DNA of 64,000 nt, from the NCBI RefSeq assembly GCF_029784155.1, contig NC_073691.1, positions 64,858,839 through 64,922,838 on the forward strand, read 5' to 3'. The position numbers were made by a program, and so were the translations under genes. Positions 46,306 to 56,750 of this stretch are shown one piece after another. The stretch comes from Uranotaenia lowii (taxonomy: Eukaryota; Arthropoda; Insecta; Diptera; Culicidae). Within the stretch, counting starts at the first letter, position 1. The number at the start of each line of letters is the position of its first letter. Below the pieces are notes generated by a model. That model did not search any database. It was not told the origin of the DNA and worked only from the letters and a program-made list of their open reading frames with translations.

Positions 46306-46963
46306 CCCGATCAGGAAAGCATATCAAAATAATAACTCAAACGTATCTCACCAAGATATTTACATCTGATTCAGTAATAATTAAGAACTGAAAAATTTAG
46401 ATTTTAAGTTTCTCCAATCTGAATTATATCTTATTCTGATTGACAGACTTGAATGGGGTTGAGATAATTTTCAATGATAAAGATTTTTTTCGGGTTGTCC
46501 CAAAATGAAATGATTATATCTTATTTTGATATATGTACAACTTTTTCTGAAACACGGACATCGAAGTTAACGGCCCAAACCGTACATTAATGAGTTTTGC
46601 TCAACAGATCCTTAAATTGGATCCAATTTTTAGGAAACCAAAAATGAAACATGGTTTTAGCAAATAAAATGGTTTATTGACATTCCATAGTCATTTTTCT
46701 CGAAGCACTCATATCTTGATAAGTTATAATTTTGATAGGTTTTGTTCTGCCCAATATCAAACTATGCTATCTGAACGAGATATAATCTTGAAAGGAGCAT
46801 ATCTAAAATTGATATAATTTAGCTATGATCGTATAGATTTTTTGATATAATTTGAGATATTTTAACATCCTACGAGTACTGAATAATAACTCATTTAGAT
46901 AGGAAAAAATTAGTATCAAAATATCTCATCTTGATATAATTTAGTTTTTCCCTCCTGATCGGG
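46306..46963. mobile_element. 658 bp MITE with CCCGATCAGGA ends
   Basis: Perfect 11-bp inverted ends: CCCGATCAGGA (46306-46316) and TCCTGATCGGG (46953-46963). The interior repeats TTGATATAATTT and ATATCT(T/C)AT phrases in both orientations. Flanks ATAAGAC and ACAAGAT agree at 5 of 7 positions, a possible decayed duplication. Non-coding. Confidence 0.75.
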
Positions 46964-46998
46964 ACAAGATTAAATAACTCGTTTAGTTTTTAGCATTT

Positions 46999-47484
46999 TA
47001 GGTTGCCTGCATATGTTCCAGACAATTTCCAGGCAATTTTATCTAAAAACCTAAAAAAATCCGGGCATTTGATTTCAAAATTTGGCCAAAACCACGGAAT
47101 TATTCAATACCAATAAAAAAGAATAAACTTGAAAAAAAAATATCAAAACACATCATCAAATTTTACATCGTGTTTCAGGCTTTCGAATCCGAAATGTTCA
47201 TGATTATATAGATAAAATTGCTAAAAAAATCGTTTTTCAACGAAAAAACAATAAAAATGATAATAGCTCAATTTTAGTTTTTTTTTGTTCAATTTTGGAA
47301 ACAAATTGAATAAATCAATAAAAAAAAAATGGTAAAGTGTCGTTAATAAAACCTTAAAAAAAAAAATAAAAAAACGGGCATTTTTCTTCGAAATCCGAGC
47401 AACCGGGCCTTGCCGAACTTTTCTTAAATTTTGTGTAAAAAATCGGAACAAGTCCGGGTAAAACCGGGAAATCTGACAAGCTTA
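46999..47484. mobile_element. TAAGGTTGCC-type MITE, diverged copy
   Basis: Starts TAGGTTGCC at 46999, contains AAATCCGAGCAACCGGGCC and TCCGGGTAAAACCGGGAAAT, and ends GACAAGCTTA at 47484. Layout and phrases match the copies at 11922 and 17009, in reverse orientation. Confidence 0.65.
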
Positions 47485-48445
47485 TTCTGGTTTAGTTAAA
47501 CGTTCTTTGAGCAAGTTCTAGTGTTGTTAAAAATTTTCGATTGAAGAAAATATACTTGAAGTTGCTTCCAAATGATGATGGCTCCAGATGTTTCTCCAAG
47601 CAAAATTTCTTCAATGTAAAGCTTAGGAAAAAAGTCAAATTCCAGTTAAAAAAATACTATATCCAATCAAACAATGAATGAATAGACGAGTTTTATTAAA
47701 TTTACTTGGTAGATGATTAAATACGGTTGTTTAAAAATTTAAAATTTTCTTTCAAAATTCGGATTTTAAATTACTCTCAGCTACAACATTTTCTACTTGA
47801 GTGTTTGCAGTATACAAAGATAGATTTTTTCTCGATAATTAAATTTTTTTTAACAAATTTCATTTATCCATATATAATTACTTATAGTTCAATTTTAGAA
47901 GAAGAAACATATGTAAAGGAATGGTCATAAAAATCAGGCCTTTAAAAGTTTCTCAAATGTTTCATTTTTCGTGAAATATTTTGCTTTTTTCGTGAAATAT
48001 CCCGTTTTTTCTGAAAGTATCTGGAAAAGCCTGTATTAAACTCTACCGATTAATATATTGAAATAAAACATTTTAAAGTGAAACATAAGATCTTCAAGTC
48101 AAGAGATTTTTTCAAACTAAGTGAGTGCAATAACTCAAAAAACAATTTTTTTCATTTTATTTTTTTTGGGAAAATAGGTTTGTTGTTTGGTCTCTTTTTG
48201 CATAGTAAGCTCTATACAAATTTGAAGGTCTTCTAGGGTTGCCTTACCCGAATAAGCTTAAATTTCCATTTCGACTTTTCATTTTTTTTTGCGTTAACAA
48301 AGTTTTATCTAGCTATCGTTTTGTTTCTTCAATTTGAAGGTTCAAAGCTACTTTTCTGGTTTCACTTTTTGTCAGCAGATTTTTTAAAAAGCCCTATCTG
48401 AAACATTATTCAATTATTAATACTATTTTCACTCTTTTTTTATAG
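47485..48445. other. 3' end of intron with repeat fragment
   Basis: 47960-48037 contains TTTCGTGAAATAT and CTGAAAGTATCTGG, matching the fragment at 21838-21912. The last 30 bp form the splice acceptor tract. Nothing else. Confidence 0.45.
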
Positions 48446-49854
48446 GCATTCCCTCAACGCTCAATTACATCGACATGAGCCAGACGCCCTCGGGCTCCCC
48501 GGCCCTGATCCCGTACCCAGACTGGTCCAGCAACGTAGCCGGAGACTGCCAGAACGGTCTTTCGACGGTGTACCGTATTAAGGCCGACAAGTGCGGTCGC
48601 CTGTGGGTCCTGGACACCGGTACCGTTGGAATTGGAAACACCACCCAGCAGCTGTGCCCCTATGCCCTGAACATCTTTGACCTGAAGACCAACCGCCGGC
48701 TGCGTCGTTACGAACTTCGCCCTGAGGATACTAATCCAAACACTTTCATCGCCAACATTGCCATCGATATGGGACGCTCGTGCGAGGATACCTTTGCCTA
48801 CATGTCCGATGAGCTGGGATACGGCTTGATCGCTTACTCATTCGAAAAGAACAAGTCGTGGCGATTCGCCCACAGCTTCTTCTTCCCAGATCCTCTGCGT
48901 GGTGATTTCAACGTTGCTGGATTGAACTTCCAATGGGGTGAGGAAGGTATTTTCGGCATGTCCCTGTCTCCTCTGCAAGCCGATGGCTACCGAACCATGT
49001 ACTTCTCACCACTTGCCAGTCATCGGGAGTTCATGGTATCTACTAAAACCCTCCGCGATGAAGAACGCGTCGAAGAGAGCTTCCACGACTTCCAGTACCT
49101 GAAGGAACGAGGACCCAACAGTCACACCACATCTCGAGTTATGAGCGAATCCGGCCTGCAGCTGTTCAACTTGATCGACCAGAACGCCGTTGGATGCTGG
49201 CACTCGTCTCTACCATACAGTCCCGAGTACCACGGAATTGTAGATCGCGATGATGTCGAGCTCGTTTTCCCCGCCGATGTCAAGATCGATGAAGAAGAAA
49301 CCGTCTGGGTCATCTCCGATCGTATGCCAGTGTTCCTGATTGCCGAACTAGACTACAGCGATATCAACTTCCGAATTTTCAGCGCACCTTTGCGTTCACT
49401 CATCGCAGGCACTGTTTGTGACATTCAACCAGCCAGCACTGTACAGCCAAACATTCGAGCTCAGTTCACGAATTCCTACATCCAACCCAAGTTCGGAGAA
49501 GGTGAGATCTCTTCCTACCCAGGAACCACAGCTCTGATCCCATCGACCTACTCCCAGCCGATCAGCTATGCTCCAACTTCGGCTCCAACCATCAAATACA
49601 CCTCGTCATCCGTTGATTACCCGAACTCGCACATGTACTCCTCGCAGCAATACCCTACCACGGCAAAGGCCTATCACTTCAACAAATACCATGGAGTGGA
49701 GTACCAGTCCCACGGAAATGGGCACGGAAACTACCACCAGCACGACAACGGCCACTATCACCATCACGATCATTCGGGACACTTTGGCCATCGCTACTGG
49801 GGCGGACCCAGCAAGAACCACAAGGACGAAACGTTGAAGCAGTACTTCTACTAA
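48446..49854 (+). CDS. yellow: yellow, exon 2 coding part (residues 78-546)
   Basis: Encodes the main body of the Yellow protein. With exon 1 the product is 546 aa, close to the ~541 aa of Drosophila Yellow. The Yellow/MRJP domain spans roughly residues 100-405, with family landmarks LWVLDTG (130-136), TNPNTFIANIA, WGEEGIFGMSLSP (241-253), SHTTSRVMS, LIDQNAVGCWHSS and VWVISDRMP (365-373). Cysteines lie at 112, 127, 149, 190, 328 and 402. Asn142 (NTT) and Asn213 (NKS) are N-glycosylation sequons. The tail (about 405-546) is less conserved, rich in Ser/Thr/Pro/Tyr, then His-rich (about 500-530). The protein is secreted and acts in cuticle to promote black melanin formation downstream of dopa/dopamine oxidation (known for the family). 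Codon use is GC-rich at third positions, unlike the AT-rich intron. No frame damage is seen. Confidence 0.97.
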
Positions 49855-50062
49855 GTGAGAAGCGAGCCACACACTTTTACACCAAGCGTATTAAGCGGGC
49901 ACTCAAACCTTAGGATTACTTATAGAAGAGCCAAGTGCAATCGACGTCGTCTGCGACGATTTGTTAGGGAAATTTAGGTAACTTATTTGTAACATGCGAC
50001 CTCATCAGTAGTAGCTATAAATGATGTGAAAAATTTGAAATAAATTGACATCGACACGAGAT
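49855..50062 (+). other. yellow: predicted 3'UTR of yellow
   Basis: Follows the TAA at 49852-49854. Poly(A) cleavage is expected 15-25 nt after the AATAAA at 50039, and a GT-rich stretch (GTTTACGTGTTTGTTTT from about 50073) provides a downstream element. Confidence 0.65.
50039..50044 (+). terminator. yellow poly(A) signal AATAAA
   Basis: Canonical hexamer 185 nt after the stop codon, followed by a GT-rich region. It is the only canonical hexamer in the first 200 nt after the stop. Confidence 0.75.
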
Positions 50063-51603
50063 GTATCGGGATGTTTACGTGTTTGTTTTACTCGCTCGAA
50101 TCACCTAAACCTCAGGGGATTTATTCAATGAACTCTAATGGATTGCGGGGCCTTATCGTTTGAGGTTGATTGAGCCGGTTGCATTAAAGCGCATACTCAG
50201 CCGCTGCCTCGGTATGTTCTTGATCCTAGCCACTTAGGTTGGTGCTTCTCTTCTGTTGCTGAACCATAAATCTAACCAGCATGAGCATAAATAAAACATC
50301 GACGACAGAGCAGTTTGTTTTCACACCGCAACTTGACATGATTTTTTTTCTCTCTTTCTGTCGATGTCTGCACCGATGTAGCCGACTAATAGTGCAACTT
50401 TCCGGTTTGGCAAACTCGTTACAGTCTGTTTGTTGTGCCGTGGAACTGCTGCCGGTTGATCGGAAAAATCGTAGGGTGTCGGCACAACTAGAGGCGGTTG
50501 CAGATAGTCAGACGTTCTCGAAACTTATTGAAAAAGTTTGTTCAAAAAAAGATTGGTTTTCAGGTCGTTTACCTTGTTTTGAAAGCATCTTACCTTGATG
50601 TTTGTTTTGACGGGGTAGGTTTCATTTTTAAAAGATTCACGTCTAATTAAGCAGTAATGTGATCGATCGACCATTGTCGCTTGTTTTGAATGTAGCTTAA
50701 GCAGTGCTTTTTATTTATGTAAAAAAGATAAAAATGTTCCAAAATCTTAGTTGTAAAAGACAAGATTCTGCTGGAAACCTGCTGGAAACTCATTCATCAC
50801 AAGTGACAAAAAATGGATTAGGAGTACAGTAAATGTGGCCGATTCCGCTTCTCGTTTATGTAACATGATTGCAAAAACCGTAGCACTATTAAAGGTTCGG
50901 TTATGCTAACGACCCACATGAGGTAAGATCAATCGTTCTGTCAAAACAGACCGGCACGATAATTTGTTGGTTTGTTTCTTCTCCCTCCTAGTATTTCTCT
51001 TGGTGCTTGGATGAAGGTAATCATATCTTGAAATGTAATTGATATAAATTAAGTGGATATTCAATCTTGTTTTTTTTTTATATCACTTATGGTGTTATGT
51101 GGCTCAACATAGACTTATCGTTCAACGACATCCGAGACTATTTGTGAAACATTAGCACTTTAAGAGCTCACGCGACACCTGATCAACGGATAAAGATTAA
51201 GGAAAATAAGTGGTAGAAATATATCTAGTGTTTTGAAGACTACATTGCACTCTCACGTCTTTTAGTTGGTATAAAAGCTGAGTAGACATACAATAAGTTA
51301 GGTTACCCCATAGAAAACATGCAAATTTTGATCGGCAAACTCTTAGCCATCTTATGATAAATTGCTTATCTTTAGACCTCATTTAAAAAAATCGTGAATT
51401 AAAACCCTTTCTCGGATGTATTTGACAAAATTTTTAAGATTACTTAAGCTTAATCTAAAGTTGGATCACTTCTAAAAACTGCTTTTTAAATTCAAACTCG
51501 ATCGTCTCAGGGTAGGGTGGTCCAAGTCTTTAAATCCAAGTTTCACTCGCATCCTTGCATTCCATACTTATCAAAACACATTTGTTGAATGTTGATCAAA
51601 AAT
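50063..51603. other. 3' flank, no gene recognised
   Basis: 50080-50640 has balanced composition and no second copy here, so it may include flanking regulatory DNA. The open frame at 50281-50598 lacks recognisable motifs. The remainder is AT-rich. Confidence 0.45.
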
Positions 51604-52132
51604 TCCCAGACAACCAGAAGTCGTATTTTATTTTACAGATCATATCGTATAGAGTGTTATTTAAACTCATTTTCGTATATCTGCACCTACAAAGTGCGGC
51701 CCATGGATATTCTTTATCGTATTTAGATGCATTGCATGATTTTAGACTCGATATTTATGTACAATTGAACTCGACCTTTGTGTACGACAATTCGCAAAAA
51801 ATCTGTGAAACGACCGATATACCCCAGACAACCAGAAGACGTATTTTATTTTACAGATTATATCGTATACAATGTAATTTAAACTCATTTCCGTAGATCT
51901 GCACCTACAATGTGCGGCCCATGCATATTCTTTATCGTATTTGAATACTTTGCATGATTTTATTACGACAATACAATCCAAACCAAGAAATTGTGTGCAA
52001 ATGTACCTATATGGACTCCAAAATAATACGTATATACTGGATTTGCTGCATTATATACGATATGTTTACACGTATATTTGCATGTTTATTTGTGTTGCAA
52101 ATTCGAAATACCCACCAAATGGTTGTCTGGGA
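51604..52132. mobile_element. ~530 bp element with TCCCAGACAACC ends and internal duplication
   Basis: TCCCAGACAACC (51604-51615) and GGTTGTCTGGGA (52121-52132) are perfect 12-bp inverses. Inside, a stretch starting CCCAGACAACCAGAAG is present twice with a 218 bp period (51605 and 51823), including ATTTTATTTTACAGAT and TGTGCGGCCCATG-like phrases. Non-coding. No target duplication was found. Confidence 0.7.
51969..52030. repeat. empty-site homologue for MITE B/C
   Basis: ACAATCCAAACCAAGAAATT...GCAAATGTACCTATATGG then CTCCAAAATAATACG is uninterrupted here. The same sequence is split at the TA at 53101-53104 (left flank) and resumes at 59463 (TACCTATATGG then CCTCCAAAATGATACG). This copy therefore shows the pre-insertion state. 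Confidence 0.75.
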
Positions 52133-53100
52133 CGATGATCAGCCATGATTGACAGATTTTGTCGTGCTATGCATGAAATTATTCGAAATTAAGACTTTTT
52201 TAAACATGAAATACGATTTATATCATCATAACCATCAGGTGTTAGATCTTAGAAGAAAGAAAATAAGCTCGCAACTTTGCTTGCCACTTGGAGATATATG
52301 CTATAAAATCGTTTATAACTGCATTGATTCATAATAATGCGCATGCAATCGTATACCTATGCAAATTAATTCGCATGTCTGATTTTCGTAAAACGTATTT
52401 GCTGGCAATCGTAAAAGAATACAAATAAGTTCAATAATATCGTTTATGATACTACGACATCGATGATTAAACTCGTATTTGAGAGGGCTTCAAAATGCTG
52501 ATCTATTTAAAGATCATCGATGACGTGTTCTATGATTAAAAGATTTTAGTTATAGAAATATTCGATTTGCTTTTGGTTTAATGCCTTTGAAGCAAATCCC
52601 CTTGAATTTATATATTCCAGATAGCGTCGAGGAACCATCATGAGCTGCAGATCGTATCGTCAGGGGATCAAGTCAAGGTACTAACAATAATTTCATGAAC
52701 GTCGAAAATAATCAGCCATCAGGCAAATAATAAATTTGTACGATATAAACTTGAATTTGACAGAAAAAACGCATTTCTTTGAAATAATCTTATGTTTATT
52801 ATTTTTGGGGATGAATAAACCAATTGGTTTAAAGTACAAAAACAAAAATCTTATTTTTATTCAACTGACGGAAAATGAGAGCCCTGCACTCAAGTCGCAA
52901 AAGACGACCAAATAAGTCGTCAAACTTTCCATATTGTTACGGAAAATGTCGTATATTACAACCCCAATCATCTATATGATAATGTAAAAAATTGTCATAG
53001 TATATTCCAAAAAGAATCAGAGTAGTCGTAAATGATGCGCATGAAAAGTCGTGCAAATCGTAATTTAATACAATCCAAATCAAGAATATGTTTGCTAATG
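52133..53100. repeat. repeat DNA related to the 51.6 kb element
   Basis: AT-rich with recurring GTCGT and TCGTA phrases. Its end (53069-53100) matches 51969-52002. Probably another member of the same family, but the boundaries are unclear. No gene. Confidence 0.45.
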
Positions 53101-53102
53101 TA

Positions 53103-53904
53103 GGGGAGAGGGGGGTATCGTGGGCCATGGGGAAACGAAGGCCACTTTTAATATCTCAGATGTGTGTTGAGATAGAAATCTCAAACCAACTGTCATCGTC
53201 GTCGCTTTGCGTGAGCATATATTCCTATATGTTGTTTACTGAAATACGCACCATATGCTTCTTTTATTTGTCAAGCTAAAAAAAGTTAGAAAAATGTTTT
53301 TACATAATTAAAAAAAACACCCGCTAATTTCATCGATGGGGAAACTAAAGTGCATAGCAAAAATATGCTCATACGCTTATGATCTTCGTTTTGTCATGAT
53401 CTTTCACGTGGAAAAGGAATTTTTGTGGAAACATCAATAAATCACACAGACGCAACCAATTTGCAAATCATACCTTGTGGGGAATCGTGGGCCACACATC
53501 TTGAATCACCTATATTTTTATGTTTTTATACACATTCAGAACTTAAAATACATTTTACCTATCTTAAAAGTTTTCTTATGCCAAATGAAGAGTTATGAAA
53601 AATATTTTGTCCATTCTATATAAGAAATTTTGCCAAAACGTTCGCGAGCCAGGTTTTGGAATCTATGCGATCATACACAGCTCTCTTTTATATTTCATCA
53701 TCTGAAATTGCTTTTAAATAACGAAATGAATTAGGAAATCACAGTTTTGAGTCAACTCATAAACTTTGCATGTTATTTGGTTAATTTGGATTTGGTGGCC
53801 CACGATTCCTCACCATTTTTCAAAATCCAAACAATATAACTTTTTTTCAAACAGTCAAACAGTCAGAATTTGGGCTTATTAAAAATTTAAAAAAAACCTT
53901 ATGA
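53103..53904 (+). mobile_element. GTGGGCC-type MITE copy B, left part
   Basis: Starts TAGGGGAGAGGGGGGTATCG and aligns to copy A (6727-7320, then 10579-10790) without the LINE. Similarity ends at about 53904 (CCTTATGA). The missing right end is found at 59365-59464. The interrupting DNA is about 5.46 kb. Confidence 0.8.
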
Positions 53905-55078
53905 CGACAGGGCCATAGGAAGAATCGGCTCATGGGGGGGGGGGTTTGGGTGACATTTTTTTCCTATAACATTTTTGCCTGAACAATGCATACACTAGTG
54001 AAAAAATGTACATACACTAGTGAAAAAATGTACATATACATATGTCTAAAGTACTAATTTCAGATTAAAGCTGTATTGCATTAATTTTTTTTTTAAAATA
54101 AGTCCTTGTAGTTGCCAATTTTTATTCATTAAGCTTTGAAAAATATTGAGCTTTGTAATAAAGCTCAGTTGGTAAGTCAATTGCCTCTTGAGATGATGTC
54201 TGTGAGTTCGTGCCCAAGTGCCCAAGAGTAAACATCTAACACAATTGTTCTAGATAAGTTTTTAAACGACTATTGCGCTAATTGCATCTTTGATAAAAGT
54301 CCCGATAGACACAATGATGTAGAAACGACTAAAATTGAAACAAAAAAAAAAAAAAGAATTTTGAATGCTTCATCAAAAAAAACTATTTTACTAATTGAAA
54401 TAAGCAAGCTAATTCTTTTGAATCACAAACATGATAATTTTTAGCATGAGTGATAATATTCAGAAATGAAAGTAAAAAGTTAGGTTTACGATTAATTTTC
54501 TATTATTGTAAACTCTGATTTTAGTTGATGTAAATATTGTAGTGAGAACTTTTGATTTTGAAGAATCTGCCATATATGAATAATAAAATTTCCAGCTGAA
54601 TTTTTACCTGAGGATAAAAAACAAATTCAAAAATTATCATTAATTATATTTCATAATTTAAATCCTGTGATTAAAGTTTTCAAAATAAAAATCTAGATTT
54701 TAATAAAACAAATTAAAATGAACCGAGATCTTATTTTTTATATGCGATTTTCACCAGTTCTGTTTCTAATCTTATGTTTGAATTTAAAATTTTAATTTTG
54801 AATAAAAAATCAAAGTTATGAAACTGCGATTTGAAATTTTAATGAAATTTTAACATTGACATTTTAATATTGATTTTAAAACTTATATTTAAGTTGAATC
54901 TCAATACGATTTTATTTCCAAGTCTGAATTCTGCATTTTGAACCCACATTCAAAACCTGAATCAAAATTTAAGATGAAAAATACTATGAATTTGAAACCG
55001 AAAAGTGAAATTTGTATCAGGACCTGTGTGGCGCACGAATGGATGTTTGGGAATATAATACATTCCCTCTGTGAGAAT
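53905..55078. other. left part of composite insertion
   Basis: Starts CGACAGGGCCATAGGAAG and carries a run of 13 G near 53933. There is a 22-bp tandem duplicate near 53994-54034 (ACACTAGTGAAAAAATGTAC). The remainder is AT-rich apart from the tRNA-like segment at 54154. No gene. Confidence 0.45.
54154..54225 (+). repeat. tRNA-derived (SINE-like) sequence
   Basis: The A box AAGCTCAGTTGGTAAG (54161-54176) is a good tRNA D-arm match. The B-box-like GAGTTCGTGCCC lies at 54204-54215 at tRNA spacing. The acceptor stem is not convincing, so it is called tRNA-derived and not a tRNA gene. Confidence 0.6.
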
Positions 55079-56720
55079 GGATTAAACGAGGCTGGGTCAT
55101 TCGGCCGAAAGTCATGAGGCCGAAAGCCATTCGGCCGAAGGTCATTCAGCCGATGGACGTTAGGCCGAATGGGCTATCTGGCCGAACAGGCCACTAGGCC
55201 GAATGGGTTATTCGGCCGACGGTTATCCAGCCGAATGCTGTTAGGCCGAAAGGACGCAAGGCCGAAAGGATGTTCGGCCGAATGATCACTAGGCCGAAAG
55301 GTCATAAAGCCGAATGGTTATTATGCCGAATGGTCATTAGGCCGAATAGTCGTAAGGCCGAATGGTCGTAAGGCCGAATGGTCAATAGGCCGAATGGTCA
55401 TTAGGCCGAATGGTCGTAAGGCCGAATGGTCGTAAGGCCGAATGGTCGCAAGGCCGAATGGTCGCAAGGCCGAATGGTCGCAAGGCCGAATGGTCGCAAG
55501 GCCGAATGGTCGCAAGGCCGAATGGTCGCAAGGCCGAATGGTCGCAAGGCCGAATGGTCGCAAGGCCGAATGGTCGTAAGGCCGAATGGCCATAAGGCTG
55601 AATGATCGTCATAAGGCTGAATCTTTTACACATGTCGGCATGCTAAGCCAAAAGGTCGTAAGGCCGAATTGCTGATAGGTCGAATGGTCGTTTGGCCGAA
55701 TGGCTGTTAGGCCGAATGTTCATAAGGCCGAATGGTCATTAGGTCGAATGATCACAAGGCAATCCATTAGGCCTGATGACCATTCGGCTTGATGACTATT
55801 CGGCCTAACGATCATTCGGCCTAACTACTGATCGACCTAACTACTGAGCGGCCCGACATGCAAGAAAGCGATAATATGTCTTATATTTATTTTATTAGTC
55901 ATCGAAAAAATATTGTTTCGCACAGACTTATTGTTCTAAGAGATGCCTTAACCTATTTTTAAATGATTGCTTAGACATACCAAAATCAAAAATACTAACC
56001 CACTCATTAAAATAACGGTTACATGTGTCTATTGGGTTGTAGTAGGCCTTATAGGCCTAGCATAAATTCGGTCCAACGACCATTCAGCCTACCAATCATT
56101 CAGCCTAGTGGCTAACGACCTTCTAGCATCCATTCGGCCCGACGATCATTCGGCCTAATGACCATTCGGCCTAACGATCTTTCGGCCTAGCATCCATTCG
56201 GCCTAACGACCATTCGGCCTAACGACCATTCGGCCTTGTGACCATTCGGCCTAATGAACATTCGGCCTAGTGACCATTCGGCCTAGTGACCATTCGGCCT
56301 AATGACCATTCGGCCTAACGACCATTCGGCCTAATGACCATTCGGCTTAGTGACCTTTCGGCCGAATGACCATTCGGCCTAACGACCATTCGGCCTAGTG
56401 ACCATTCGGCCTAACTACCATTCGGCCTAATGACCATTCGGCCGAATGACCATTCGGCTTAGAGACCTTTCGGCCGAATGACCATTCGGCCTAGTGACCA
56501 TTCGGCCTCATGACCATTCGGCCTAACGCCCATTCGGCCTGATGACCATTCGGCCAAATAATATTCGGCCAAATAACCTTCGGCCTAATGTCGCATTCGG
56601 CCTATTGTCCTATTCGGCCGAACATCCGTCGGCCATTCAACCCATTCGGCCTAGCAACCTTCGGCCTAACATCTTTCGGCCTATCGGCCTTCGGCCGAAT
56701 GTCCGGCCCCCGGATTAAAC
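55079..56720 (+). mobile_element. foldback element 1 of 16-bp units, 9-bp duplication GGATTAAAC
   Basis: The element at 55088-56711 (1624 bp) is bounded by GGATTAAAC at 55079-55087 and 56712-56720. The ends GAGGCTGGGTCATTCGGCC and GGCCGAATGTCCGGCCCCC are inverted at about 17 of 22 positions. The left arm (to ~55790) is a tandem array of 16-bp units of the type GGCCGAATGGTCRYWA, with eight successive GTCGCA units at 55445-55562. The right arm (from ~56090) is the same in reverse, around a ~220 bp AT-rich core. A 9-bp duplication and repeat-built inverted arms resemble Drosophila FB-type foldbacks and MULE-like elements. Long frames across the arrays are open because the unit lacks stops, not because of coding. 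Confidence 0.9.
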
Positions 56721-56750
56721 GGATACCGCGTCATCCCACAAAAGCGTGCA

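Larger units (their letters stand above)
1948..48445 (+). other. yellow: yellow intron 1 (46,498 bp, phase 1)
   Basis: GT donor at 1948-1949 and AG acceptor at 48444-48445, the latter after a strong pyrimidine tract (TTTTCACTCTTTTTTTATAG). In Drosophila, yellow also has one intron at the corresponding junction and it carries a bristle enhancer (established knowledge), but that intron is only a few kb. Here nearly all the excess length is repeats and mobile elements, listed separately. No additional coding exon is needed, because exons 1 and 2 join in frame into a full-length protein. Confidence 0.92.

Noticed and set aside
49568..49872. Overlapping frames in exon 2 (Thr/Arg-rich plus, Val-rich minus)
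   Set aside because: Shadow frames of the GC-rich, His-coding end of yellow.
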